A DNA stretch of 64,000 nucleotides from UMGS1519 sp050951095 (GTDB lineage: Bacteria > Actinomycetota > Coriobacteriia > Coriobacteriales > Eggerthellaceae): positions 310,001 to 374,000 of the forward strand of contig JBMNIQ010000005.1 in NCBI GenBank assembly GCA_050951095.1, read 5' to 3'. The notes beneath the pieces were generated by a model that worked only from the letters and a program-made list of their open reading frames with translations, was not told where the DNA came from and did not search any database. Shown here one piece after another: positions 9,931 to 18,083 of this stretch. The translations under genes and the position numbers were made by a program. Positions within the stretch are counted from its first letter, which is position 1. Every line of letters begins with the position of its first letter.

Positions 9931-10204
9931 AGGACCTCCGGGATAGCGGCGTCGGGAAGCGGCTTGCGGTACGGCCGGCAAGCTCGAAACCCCAGTATAG
10001 CAATCGCGTTTGCACCCGGCGTGCCCTGGGCGCCGCCGCTGCATAAACCGGCCCTGGTGTCTTCGTCTTGGGACACTTCCGCGCAGGGCGATGCCTACGA
10101 TGCTGGTGGGGGAAAGGCACGGCGGCGCCCGGATGACGCCGTATCCGGCATCCCTCGAGGGAGCCCTTCGCACAGTGCGCGGGGCACGTGGGAGGAGAAC
10201 GGAC

Positions 10205-10822
10205 ATGAAGAAGGCAATCGTACTTGCAATGGCGGCCGTGTTGGCGCTTCCGCTGGCAGGATGCGGCGGAACGTCATCGTCGGGCGGGTCCGGTGCGGAT
10301 TCTTCGGGCGCGGCATCGTCTGCAACGGCATCCGTCAGCGTCGCGCAGCAGGCCGACTCGTCGGCGGCGGAGAGCGGGACCATCGATGCGAAGAAATTCA
10401 AGCAGATCAAGGAGGGCATGACGTACAAGCAGGTCGTGAAGCTCATCGGCTCGAAGGGCGAGGAGCAATCCACGTCGTCTTACGGCGGCATCACGGCATC
10501 CACGTACGTGTGGCGATCCGATGACTGGGGTTCCGCGGTGGTCATGTTCGAGAACAAGAAGGTCGTCAGCAAGGCGCAGTACGGCGTGGGTGAAAGCACG
10601 GACGTCACCATCACGAAGGCCGCCTACAAGAAGATCAAGACTGGCATGTCGTACCAGGACGTGGTAAAGGTCATCGGTGGGGAAGGCGAGCTGACGGGCA
10701 GCAGCAAGGTTGCCGGCTACACCACGAAGATCTACACGTGGTACGGCTCCGATCTCGGGTCGAACGCGACGGTCACATTCCAGAACGACAAGGTGCAGTC
10801 CAAGGCCCAGGTGGGGCTGTAG
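10205..10822 (+). CDS. Lipoprotein with two tandem BLIP/DUF3862-like repeats
   Basis: The 205-residue lipoprotein has a type II signal peptide with lipobox LAGC (Cys about residue 20), then a Ser/Gly/Ala linker. The rest is two homologous units of about 70 residues, starting at FKQIKEGMTYKQVVKLIG and YKKIKTGMSYQDVVKVIG and each ending near VxSKAQ. This GMTY..V..LLG pattern with a trailing YxW strand is that of BLIP/SmpA-like DUF3862 domains, which bind proteins at the cell surface. The start at ATG 10205 has GGAGG upstream; an in-frame extension to about 10010 lacks a signal peptide and was rejected. It is followed 42 nt later by a second lipoprotein gene, probably co-transcribed. Partner and function are unknown. 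Confidence 0.8.
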   Translation: MKKAIVLAMAAVLALPLAGCGGTSSSGGSGADSSGAASSATASVSVAQQADSSAAESGTIDAKKFKQIKEGMTYKQVVKLIGSKGEEQSTSSYGGITASTYVWRSDDWGSAVVMFENKKVVSKAQYGVGESTDVTITKAAYKKIKTGMSYQDVVKVIGGEGELTGSSKVAGYTTKIYTWYGSDLGSNATVTFQNDKVQSKAQVGL

Positions 10823-10864
10823 CAGCGCGTCAGCCGCCGATTCGATTAGAGAGGGGATTGTCAA

Positions 10865-11572
10865 ATGGGGAATCTGAAGAGAATCGTGCTCGTTGCGCTG
10901 ACGGTTGTGGGGTGCTGCGTGTTGCTGGCGGGATGCAGCTCTCCCACGCCGTCCCAGACGGCGGACTCGTTCCTGCAGGCCATGAAGGCGCAGGATACGG
11001 AATCCATGGCGAAGTACTATTCGGGAGACGCTTCGGATCTGGCGGGCTCCTGGCTGAACGAATCCGTGGGCAGCGATGTCGACGGCAGCAGCGATCTGAC
11101 GGACGACGAGAAGGCCGTGATGCAGAAGTTTTCCGGCAAGCTGTGCGATTTCGACTACGAGCTGGGCGACGAGAAGGTCGACGGAAACAACGCCACGGTG
11201 AACGTCAGCATCACGACGTACGACTTCGGGGAGGCCGTGGACAACGCGCTGAACGATTATCTGGAGGAGGCGTTCGCCCAGGCATTCTCCGGCAAGGAGC
11301 TGTCTACGGCGAAGTCGAACAAGATCTTCTACAAGGCATTCGGAAAGCAGCTGGACAAGCTCACGGACAAGAGCGTGAAGACGGACGCGCAGCTTTCGCT
11401 GACGAAGGGCGATGACGGTTCCTGGAAGGTGAGCGAGCTGGACAACGATGCCGTGAACGCGCTTACCGGCCAGTTGCTGGACAAAGTCCAAGAATACGAG
11501 AAAGCGTTCTCGGGAAGCTCCTCGACCAGTTCCTCGACCAGCTCGAAGAGCAGCTCGGGAAGCGCGGACTAG
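10865..11572 (+). CDS. Lipoprotein of unknown function (DUF4878/DUF5105-like)
   Basis: The 235-residue protein has an N-terminal hydrophobic segment and lipobox LLAGC (Cys about 24), so it should be anchored to the outer face of the membrane. The mature start (TPSQTADSFLQAMKAQDTES) followed later by a strand-rich GSWKVSELD end resembles NTF2-like lipoprotein domains of the DUF4878/DUF5105 type, in which the XxxFlxalkxxD motif opens the fold. The C terminus is a Ser/Thr-rich tail. GAGAGGGG lies about 7 nt before the ATG. It probably forms a two-gene unit with the preceding lipoprotein. I recognise no catalytic residues. Confidence 0.75.
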   Translation: MGNLKRIVLVALTVVGCCVLLAGCSSPTPSQTADSFLQAMKAQDTESMAKYYSGDASDLAGSWLNESVGSDVDGSSDLTDDEKAVMQKFSGKLCDFDYELGDEKVDGNNATVNVSITTYDFGEAVDNALNDYLEEAFAQAFSGKELSTAKSNKIFYKAFGKQLDKLTDKSVKTDAQLSLTKGDDGSWKVSELDNDAVNALTGQLLDKVQEYEKAFSGSSSTSSSTSSKSSSGSAD

Positions 11573-11890
11573 CAGTTCGCAGGCCGCATTCGGCACCGCG
11601 GCGCCCGTGCGGCGTGCCGGATGCCCTGCGGCGGCAGATGTGCCGGGAAATGGGTGCGTCTGCCGTTTATCCGTCGATTTCGCCGCGCGCTGCCGTCGTT
11701 CACAATCTGCGCATATCCGCATGGTATCCAGAGAACAAGAATTTCGCTGCCCTCCATTCCACATTCCTTTCGGGCAGCGGGGTTTCAACGGGCAGCTGCC
11801 ATGCGAAAAGCAACAATGAATAATGCCCGTGGACGCAAGACGGCCCGGCCGACGGTGAAAGACGCCGGAACATCGAAGCGCCCATCCGAA

Positions 11891-11916
11891 GAAGGCCGTA
11901 TGCGGCCTTCTTTTTT
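11891..11916 (+). terminator. Rho-independent terminator
   Basis: A perfect 8 bp stem, GAAGGCCG (11891-11898) with CGGCCTTC (11903-11910), closes a TATG loop and is followed by six T. It terminates plus-strand transcription, presumably from the lipoprotein pair. Confidence 0.9.
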
Positions 11917-11999
11917 GCCCCGATCCGGGTTATAGGGGTCGCATGCGCATTCCGCTCCGTTTCGGCCGGCATCTCCGACGGCGGCTGATTCCGAGAAGA

Positions 12000-12039
12000 G
12001 AAAACCGGCGGCATGCCTCCGAAGGGACATGCCGCCGGT
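12000..12039 (-). terminator. Rho-independent terminator of the DapB-like gene
   Basis: The 12 bp stem ACCGGCGGCATG (12004-12015) with its complement (12028-12039) is followed on the minus strand by a T-rich tail. It lies 55 bp beyond the stop of the minus-strand oxidoreductase. Confidence 0.85.
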
Positions 12040-12093
12040 CCGTAGCGGGACGTGCTTTACGTCGAGGGCGAACGGAGCCGCCCGTCGGATTCG

Positions 12094-13152
12094 CTAGCAG
12101 CAGCCGCAGCCGCAGCCGCCGTCCGGCGTGTAGAAATGCATGGGGTACGAAAGGTACTTCACCGGGGGAACGCGGTCGACCGTCACGTAGCCGGCCGGGG
12201 CGGCCAGCACGCTGGGGATGCGGTTCACGATCGTGGCGCACGTATGCTCCACCGTCGCCGGCTTCTCCACGCTGAATGTCGTGTCCGGTTCGCCGAAGAT
12301 CTTCCAGTCGCACAGGTCGCCGTCGTCGGGACCGTAGACCTTGCCGATCTGCGACGTCTTGATCACGGGGCCCTGGAACGTCTCGGTCGTCACCACGGTG
12401 CTCATGCCGATGACCTTGCCGGCGGGAATGGTCTCGCCCATGGTTTCGGAATACGTGTCTTCCCCGGCGATGTACGGCACGTTCTCCTGCGTCGTGGATT
12501 TGATGGTCCAGCCCATCAGGTTCGCCAGGCTCTCGTTCGAGTTCCAGACATACGAGGGCACCACGTCGTCGGGATGCGCGAGCGTCTGCTCGAACTCCTC
12601 GGGCGTCAGGCCCACGCCGTGCGCCTTCGCCAGCGCCAGGCCGTAATCCTCCACGTTGTAGCTGACGGCACCTTCGATGCGGTCGATGCGCTGCACGCCG
12701 CCGGCCACGCATCCCACCATGTTGATCCAGAAGATGTCCTGCATGCCGGCACCCATGACCGTGCATCCCGTTTCCTGGCACAGCGCGTCGATGCGGTTCG
12801 TCAGCTCGGATGCGGTCGTCCAGGGGTAGATGGCCTCCTCGCACGTCGTGATGACGTTGATGCCGCGCATGATGCACTTCTCCACGTGCGGGCAGATATC
12901 CTCTATGAAGCTGAACAGCGTCATGACGGCGATGTCCGGCGCCGTCTCGTCGAGCACCGTATCGGCGTCATCGGAGATCTTCACACCCAGCTTCACGCCC
13001 AATTCGGCGTAATCGCCCACATCCATGCCCACAACGGCGGGATTCGTGTCGATGGCGCCGACGATCTCGGCACCGCTCTCGTACAGATAGCGCAACGTAT
13101 ACTTCGCCATCTTGCCGCAGCCGTACTGGACCACCTTGATCTTGTCGTTCAT
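12094..13152 (-). CDS. DapB-like NAD(P)-dependent oxidoreductase (2,4-diaminopentanoate dehydrogenase-like)
   Basis: The 352-residue protein starts at ATG 13152 with GAGGAG 6 nt upstream. It opens with a Rossmann strand-loop-helix (IKVVQYGCGKMAKYTLRYL), continues with GAIDTNPAVVGMDVG, and has a central substrate domain with MGAGMQDIFWINM, as in proteins annotated dihydrodipicolinate reductase or 2,4-diaminopentanoate dehydrogenase. The true DapB is shorter (about 270 residues) and has a different catalytic motif, so amino-acid or sugar catabolism is more likely than lysine synthesis. The C terminus is a striking GGCGCGCC tail that could bind metal. It is divergent from an FGGY kinase with a dyad between them, which suggests a shared catabolic pathway. 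The substrate is unknown. Confidence 0.72.
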   Translation of the reverse strand: MNDKIKVVQYGCGKMAKYTLRYLYESGAEIVGAIDTNPAVVGMDVGDYAELGVKLGVKISDDADTVLDETAPDIAVMTLFSFIEDICPHVEKCIMRGINVITTCEEAIYPWTTASELTNRIDALCQETGCTVMGAGMQDIFWINMVGCVAGGVQRIDRIEGAVSYNVEDYGLALAKAHGVGLTPEEFEQTLAHPDDVVPSYVWNSNESLANLMGWTIKSTTQENVPYIAGEDTYSETMGETIPAGKVIGMSTVVTTETFQGPVIKTSQIGKVYGPDDGDLCDWKIFGEPDTTFSVEKPATVEHTCATIVNRIPSVLAAPAGYVTVDRVPPVKYLSYPMHFYTPDGGCGCGCC

Positions 13153-13509
13153 GATGCGCTCCTCTCTCATTGGGGAATGTGCTCGCGTTCGTGCTTCGCG
13201 TTCGTGCATTCTGATTCGCCGGTGCCGGCAGCCGCCCGCACCGTCCACTCCTTCATTTTCGCCTATTTCCTTTCGTATGGTTAAATAACATGCGAATATT
13301 TTTCGAAATGGTAAACGAAGAAGTACATCCGTGCGAAATGCGCCGTGTCCGGATAGTGCCCGTCGGCATCGTCGGCCTTTCGCCGCGCTCCGTTTCCGTG
13401 TTCGGGCGCACGCGGGCCGCCGCGGGGGAGTACCATGGCGGAGAGGGGGTGCGGGCCGTGCGGACCGCCGCCAGAGGCACTCCATACCATTGATGCGAAA
13501 GGACGTTCG
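13153..13509. other. Divergent promoter region between oxidoreductase and FGGY kinase
   Basis: This 357 bp gap separates two divergent genes. An AT-rich patch at about 13255-13325, inside otherwise GC-rich DNA, carries an inverted repeat and is the likely site of both promoters. I cannot assign -35/-10 elements with confidence. No small gene is convincing. Confidence 0.5.
13272..13296. promoter_or_regulatory. Operator-like dyad
   Basis: The arms TTCGTATG (13272-13279) and CATGCGAA (13289-13296) are inverted complements apart from one G-T pair, separated by 9 AT-rich bases. Size, symmetry and position between divergent genes fit a dimeric regulator binding site. No regulator gene is adjacent. 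Confidence 0.5.
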
Positions 13510-15072
13510 ATGACCCGCTATTATCTCGGCTTCGATGCCGGTACCCAAAGCGTGAAGGTGGCCGTTTACGATCAGGACATGAAGTGCGTGGCATCCTCAT
13601 CCGCCCCGACGACGCTGACGTATCCGCATCCGGGCTGGGTGGACATGGACGCCGACGAATACCTGGAGCTGACGGTGTCCGGCATGGCGGACTGCGCGCG
13701 GCAGATGCGCGAGGCGGGCCTGGACCCGGCCGACACGGCCGTCATCATGGGCGACGGCATCATCTGCGGCATCGTGGGCGTGGACGAGGACGGCAATGCC
13801 ATCACGCCGTATGTGAACTACCTGGATTCGCGCACGAAGGACGACGAGCAGCTGATCAACAGCTGGGACCTGGACATCTGGGGCCGCGAGACGGGCAACC
13901 CGGAGGCGAAGTGCATGTTCCCGGCGCTGTTCGCGCGCTGGTTCATGGAGAACGTCCCGGAGTTCCGCCAGAAGGGCGCGAAGTTCGTGCATGACGCGCC
14001 GTACGTGCTGGCGCATCTGGCGGGCCTGAAGGCGAAGGACATGTTCGTGGACTGGGGTGCCATGTCCGGCTGGGGACTGGGCTACAAGGTTGAGGAGAAG
14101 TGCTGGTCGAACGAGCAGCTGGAGCTGCTGGGCATTCCGAAAGACATGATGCCCCGCATTGTGAAGCCGTGGGATATCGTGGGCAAGCTGACGCCGGAGA
14201 TGGCCCGGAGGACGGGCTTCGCGGAAGGCACGCCCATCTGCGGCGGCGCCGGCGATACGATGCAGTCCATGCTGGGATCGGGCAACTTGCAGGCGGGGCA
14301 GGCCGTCGATGTGGCGGGCACGTGCAGCATGTTCTGCGTCTCAACGGACGGCATCGTGCCCGAGCTCTCGCGCAAGGGCACGGGCCTCATCTTCAACAGC
14401 GGCACGCTGCCGGACACGTACTTCTATTGGGGATACATCCGCACGGGCGGCCTGGCGCTGCGTTGGTACAAGGACAGCATCTGCGACCAGGCGTCCGACG
14501 GCGATTACTACCAGGTGCTCAGCGAGCGCGCGAAGAGCGTGGCGCCGGGTTCCGACGGCGTCATGTTCCTGCCGTACCTCACGGGCGGCACGAACGATAT
14601 CGAATCCGCCACGGGCTGCTTCCTGAACCTGACGCTCGATTCCGACCAGGCGGTGCTGTGGCGCGCCGTGCTGGAGGCCATCGGCTACGACTACATGGAG
14701 ATCGCGAAGCTGTATGCCGCCGCCGGCGTGGATATGAGCCGCCTGACCATCACGGAAGGCGGCAGCCGCGACGCGCTGTGGAACCAGATGAAGGCCGACA
14801 TGCTGGGCGCCCACGCCATCACGCTGAAGAACCCGGGCAGCGCCGTCGTCACGGACTGTCTGTTCGGTGCCTATGCGCTGGGCGATACGGCCGATATCAA
14901 GGAGGCGCTGCGCGCGAACCTGGATATCAAGCGCGAATACGAGCCCGACCAGGCGCTCCACGCGTTCTATGAGCGCCAGTACGCATTGCGCGCGCAGCTG
15001 GTGAAGCAGGATATGACGGCGGCGTTCGACACCATCCGCACCATCGCCGCGGATCACGTGCAGCAGGACTAG
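13510..15072 (+). CDS. FGGY-family carbohydrate kinase (xylulokinase-like)
   Basis: The 520-residue kinase has the ribokinase/hexokinase-actin fold in two halves: N-terminal phosphate-1 motif YLGFDAGTQSVKVAVYD, and a C-terminal half with GGAGDTMQSMLGSG and ITEGGSRDALWNQMKADM. ATG 13510 is chosen because AAAGGA lies 7 nt upstream; a longer frame from 13435 has no ribosome site and a Cys/Gly/Pro-rich start. It would phosphorylate a sugar or polyol; the family cannot be resolved to one substrate by eye (xylulose, ribulose, glycerol and erythritol kinases share these motifs). It is followed by its own terminator and is divergent from a DapB-like oxidoreductase, which may act on the same pathway. 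Confidence 0.87.
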   Translation: MTRYYLGFDAGTQSVKVAVYDQDMKCVASSSAPTTLTYPHPGWVDMDADEYLELTVSGMADCARQMREAGLDPADTAVIMGDGIICGIVGVDEDGNAITPYVNYLDSRTKDDEQLINSWDLDIWGRETGNPEAKCMFPALFARWFMENVPEFRQKGAKFVHDAPYVLAHLAGLKAKDMFVDWGAMSGWGLGYKVEEKCWSNEQLELLGIPKDMMPRIVKPWDIVGKLTPEMARRTGFAEGTPICGGAGDTMQSMLGSGNLQAGQAVDVAGTCSMFCVSTDGIVPELSRKGTGLIFNSGTLPDTYFYWGYIRTGGLALRWYKDSICDQASDGDYYQVLSERAKSVAPGSDGVMFLPYLTGGTNDIESATGCFLNLTLDSDQAVLWRAVLEAIGYDYMEIAKLYAAAGVDMSRLTITEGGSRDALWNQMKADMLGAHAITLKNPGSAVVTDCLFGAYALGDTADIKEALRANLDIKREYEPDQALHAFYERQYALRAQLVKQDMTAAFDTIRTIAADHVQQD

Positions 15073-15094
15073 CCGGTTTCGGAAACGGCGCTGT

Positions 15095-15131
15095 GCGCGC
15101 GGACGGGGGCATTGCCCGTCCGCGCGCTTTT
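15095..15131 (+). terminator. Rho-independent terminator of FGGY kinase
   Basis: The 13 bp perfect stem (15095-15107 with 15115-15127; core GCGCGCGGACGGG) has a 7-base loop and is followed by TTTTCGTTT. It sits between the kinase stop and the 3' end of the convergent nitroreductase. Confidence 0.9.
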
Positions 15132-15138
15132 CGTTTGC

Positions 15139-15714
15139 CTAGCGGATGCGGGCAACGCGCTGCAACGGCAGCTTCGGCACGCAGTAGTTGCGGTCGTCAT
15201 CCAGGTAATACGCCAGGCTGCCGTTTTCCGGCACATCGACGACCGTGCTGGTGTGGGCGGGATAGCCCAGCGCAACGACGAGCTTCAGCTGCTCGTGCTC
15301 CGGTATCTGCAGCAGCTTCGTTATCTTGCCGATGCTGATGGCGCCCATGATGCAGCTGCCCACGCCGGCCTCCCACGCCGTAGCGGTCAGCGTATGCACG
15401 GCAATGCCGAGGTCCACCAGGGCGAACGGGCCGGCGTTGCTCTCCAGGGACAGCGCCACGAAGGCGGTGGGCTGCTCGCCCGGCTTCGGCGTGCCCTCCT
15501 TGGGCGGCAGGTAAGCGGCCCATTTCACGAGCGGCTGCATATGCGCCACCAGGGTGGGATCCAGCACGGCCGTATAGCGGACGGGCTGCGCGTTCGCGGC
15601 GGAATTCGCCTGGCGGGCATTGTCCAGCATGCGCTCCACAACGGCGCGCGGCACGGGTTTCTGCTGGAAGCGGCGGTACGTCCGGCATCCGGCGAAGAGT
15701 TCGGTCAGGTCCAT
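15139..15714 (-). CDS. Nitroreductase family FMN protein
   Basis: The 191-residue protein has the nitroreductase pattern: N-terminal CRTYRRFQQKPVPRAVVERML, DNARQANSAANAQPVRYTAV (FMN phosphate binding), then AWEAGVGSCIMGAI and VVALGYPA in the C-terminal half. These enzymes bind FMN as dimers and reduce nitro groups, quinones or other acceptors with NAD(P)H; the physiological substrate is not predictable here. ATG 15714 is preceded by AGGAGGA 5 nt away, so an in-frame extension to 15819, which overlaps a terminator, was rejected. It stands alone between a convergent kinase and an upstream permease terminator. Confidence 0.87.
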   Translation of the reverse strand: MDLTELFAGCRTYRRFQQKPVPRAVVERMLDNARQANSAANAQPVRYTAVLDPTLVAHMQPLVKWAAYLPPKEGTPKPGEQPTAFVALSLESNAGPFALVDLGIAVHTLTATAWEAGVGSCIMGAISIGKITKLLQIPEHEQLKLVVALGYPAHTSTVVDVPENGSLAYYLDDDRNYCVPKLPLQRVARIR

Positions 15715-15764
15715 GGCTTCCTCCTGTTCATGTGTCTGCGGCCATTGTACGGCCGGCGGGCATG

Positions 15765-15794
15765 AAAAAACCGCCCCGGTTTCCCGGAGCGGTT
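15765..15794 (-). terminator. Rho-independent terminator of the permease gene
   Basis: Read on the minus strand, an 11 bp stem (15784-15794 with 15769-15779, one mismatch) with a short loop is followed by a T run (15765-15770 on the plus strand is AAAAAA). It lies about 37 bp beyond the permease stop. Confidence 0.88.
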
Positions 15795-15830
15795 CTTTGC
15801 GGAAGGGAGGTGCGGGCACCTGGAGAAGCG

Positions 15831-17315
15831 CTACTCCTTATCGGATGACTTCTTCTTCTCTTCGGTACCGCCTTGCTCGTGCGCTCTCTTACTGGCTTCA
15901 CGTTTCGCCGCGGCTTCAGCAATTTTCTTTGCTGTCTCCTCGTCCGTGATGCGCTGGCGCTCAGCTGCGGAACGGTAGTCTTCCTTGATCTTGTCCTGGT
16001 TCGCAAGCAGGAGGTACAGGAACAGGCCGGCAACCAGGCCGATGCCGCCGCCGCGTGCCAGGATGAAGCCGGCCATCATGCCGGCGACGCCCTCGTCGAC
16101 CTTGTCGAAGCACATGTCGAAGCAGATCTGCGTGCAGATGTAGCCCTGGATGCACATGACGGTCAGCAGGATTGCGGACGAAGATGCCGCAGCCAGCTGG
16201 TACACGGGGTAGATGAACAGGCCCAGCATGGTGAAGATCAGGTTCGTTGCGGATCCATCGTAGATGGAGTCCATGCCGTCGCGGCCGCCGGACTTGTAGC
16301 GCTGATACGTGGCAACGCAGTACGGGGGGCTCAGCGGGCCGGCCAGTGCCGGGTACGGGGCGAACAGAGAAAGCAGCACGTTACGGATGCCGCAGACGGC
16401 ATTCGTGCGGCCGGGATCCAGCTCGATGAACTCGTCGTCGCGCATGGCCTGGATGCCCAGCTGCTGCACGGTGACGAAGTCGCCGAATGCGATGACCCAG
16501 GCAATCAGTGCGATAGGCAGGGCCTGCAGCCACACATCGGGCGTTGCCCAGCCGATGGAGAACGGCGAGACGGCTCCGAACAGCACGGACAGGTCGGGCA
16601 CGCGGATGATGCCCTCTTCGCCGACGCCGGTGTAGTCGAATTCGCCCGTGATGCCGCCCACGATGAACAGCACGATGACGGCGAACAGGAAGCTGTAGTT
16701 GCCCATGATGTTGACGAGCTTGTTCGTCTCCATCTTCGAGCGGATGCGCAGCGAGAACATCAGGAAGAACACCACGATCACGCCGGCGAGGCAGGCCCAC
16801 GTGGCGGTGTCCATGGCGCCGCCGGAGGACATGCGGGCGTAAACGGCGTTGATGCCGGCGCCCAACACGATGCCGCCCTTAACGCCGGTCGGTACCAGTG
16901 TGTTCAGCTGCTTGGCCAAACCTGTTAAGCCGAGCACCAAGAACAAGATGCCCAATTCCAATTGGACCGCCGTCATAGCCTGCAAGCGGGCGACGCTGCC
17001 GTCGAACCCTTCCAGGAACACGATGACGATGGCCATGGCGGAGGTAATCCAACCGCAGACGCTGGGCTCGCCCAGCAGCCAGTTGCAGGAATACATGCAC
17101 GTCTCGAAGATGACCAATGCCCAGGCCACGTTCGTGTCAAGTCCCATCGTGCCGGTCAGAACGGCAAGAGCGGAATACGACGTGGCCGCGTTCATCAGGC
17201 CCGTGATCACTTCAGGTGCAGAGATGTTGAAGTGAAGGAACGGAATTCTGACGCGGAATATTCCGGCGGGGATGTACGGCTGGATGCCGCCGTACTCGCG
17301 TTTCAGGATCGCCAT
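15831..17315 (-). CDS. Multi-pass membrane permease (NCS2/purine-permease-like, uncertain)
   Basis: The 494-residue protein has roughly 12 hydrophobic segments between residues 35 and 450, then a charged cytoplasmic tail rich in Lys/Glu/Ala (AAAKREASKRAHEQGG). Features such as GVKGGIVLGAGINAVYA, the paired short helices around GDFVTVQQLGIQA, and APYPALAGPLSPP recall the 7+7 inverted-repeat transporters (NCS2 xanthine/uracil or SulP-like). I cannot assign a substrate. The ATG at 17315 has GGGAGG upstream. It is monocistronic with its own terminator and is preceded by a long AT-rich region with a foldable leader, which points to conditional expression. Confidence 0.6.
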   Translation of the reverse strand: MAILKREYGGIQPYIPAGIFRVRIPFLHFNISAPEVITGLMNAATSYSALAVLTGTMGLDTNVAWALVIFETCMYSCNWLLGEPSVCGWITSAMAIVIVFLEGFDGSVARLQAMTAVQLELGILFLVLGLTGLAKQLNTLVPTGVKGGIVLGAGINAVYARMSSGGAMDTATWACLAGVIVVFFLMFSLRIRSKMETNKLVNIMGNYSFLFAVIVLFIVGGITGEFDYTGVGEEGIIRVPDLSVLFGAVSPFSIGWATPDVWLQALPIALIAWVIAFGDFVTVQQLGIQAMRDDEFIELDPGRTNAVCGIRNVLLSLFAPYPALAGPLSPPYCVATYQRYKSGGRDGMDSIYDGSATNLIFTMLGLFIYPVYQLAAASSSAILLTVMCIQGYICTQICFDMCFDKVDEGVAGMMAGFILARGGGIGLVAGLFLYLLLANQDKIKEDYRSAAERQRITDEETAKKIAEAAAKREASKRAHEQGGTEEKKKSSDKE

Positions 17316-18083
17316 TTAGCCTCCCATCATTGCACAGAGGCAGGCGGCTCGGTCCATAGGACATGCAGGAAGGGGAGAACGTTCCTCCCTGCCTTTCGGT
17401 GCATGTCGTATGCATCGGGCTGGCTGCGACCATGCGGTCGAACTATTAGTCTGCGGTTAAGAATTGTATGAGCAACTTAGCGAAAGACTAACGAGAATTT
17501 TCAGAAAAGATTGATTTCTTTTATAAAAATGTCCAAAATCTATTCATAGCGAATAATTAAGAAACTAAATGATGCAAGAAGAAACATAACACATATCTAT
17601 ATATGTAAAAAGAAATGATTTGCATGATTTATAAGTAGGGGGCAACTCCGAAAAATTGGCGGTAGCGAAATCGCAGTCTTTCATTTCCGGAGCCGAAATT
17701 CTCCCCTTGAAAAATTATGCATTTAGCGCATGAAAAAGAACGATTTCAATAGAAATTAATCATGGAGAATGAAGGGTGCAAGATACCCGCTGCTTCCGTT
17801 TTACAAGTCGGTGCAAGGTAGATTTAGCGAGCGTGCAGCATTTGCTCCGCAGGTCTTTTCGTTCTTGACAGTTCTATGGAGCAGAATGGCAGAATTCATG
17901 AAGGTTAGCAAACTCTAACAAGAAGGAATAGGGCCGACCCCGCATCCCGTGGAAAAGAAGGCAGGGACGGACCCTGGAACTCACTTCCTCATATCGGTTG
18001 AATCGAACGGAAAGCGAGAAGTACAGGTATCTTAACTCAAGAAGAATGCAGCCCGGGAAGCGGAAGGCGTCAAAGCACGGACT
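17316..18083. other. Long AT-rich non-coding region upstream of permease
   Basis: This 768 bp gap lies between the permease and the zinc-ribbon gene on the minus strand. Bases about 17440-17770 are strikingly AT-rich compared with the surrounding chromosome, and no reading frame longer than about 60 codons looks real. The 50 bp nearest the permease can form a hairpin. It probably holds the permease promoter and binding sites for a regulator. The part near 18000 also contains the 3' flank of the zinc-ribbon gene, where I see no clear terminator. Confidence 0.6.
17360..17407 (-). promoter_or_regulatory. Foldable 5' leader of the permease mRNA
   Basis: Outer arms GACATGC (17360-17366) and GCATGTC (17401-17407) enclose a second helix, GGGAG (17373-17377) with CTCCC (17385-17389), plus AGG with CCT between them. 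On the minus strand this lies 45-92 nt before the permease start. I do not recognise it as a known riboswitch class; it may only be a stable leader or an operator. Confidence 0.35.

Larger units (their letters stand above)
11573..12093. other. Convergent intergenic region with two terminators
   Basis: This 521 bp gap lies between a plus-strand lipoprotein and a minus-strand oxidoreductase. The last 200 bp hold two strong terminators, one for each strand. The first 300 bp contain short open frames without convincing starts or domains; I see no RNA gene there, although the distance from the lipoprotein stop to its terminator is long for a simple 3' UTR. Confidence 0.6.

Noticed and set aside
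17430..17800. AT-rich stretch as a prophage or insertion-sequence remnant
   Set aside because: No transposase or integrase fragment, no terminal repeats and no target duplication are visible; a regulatory region is the simpler reading.
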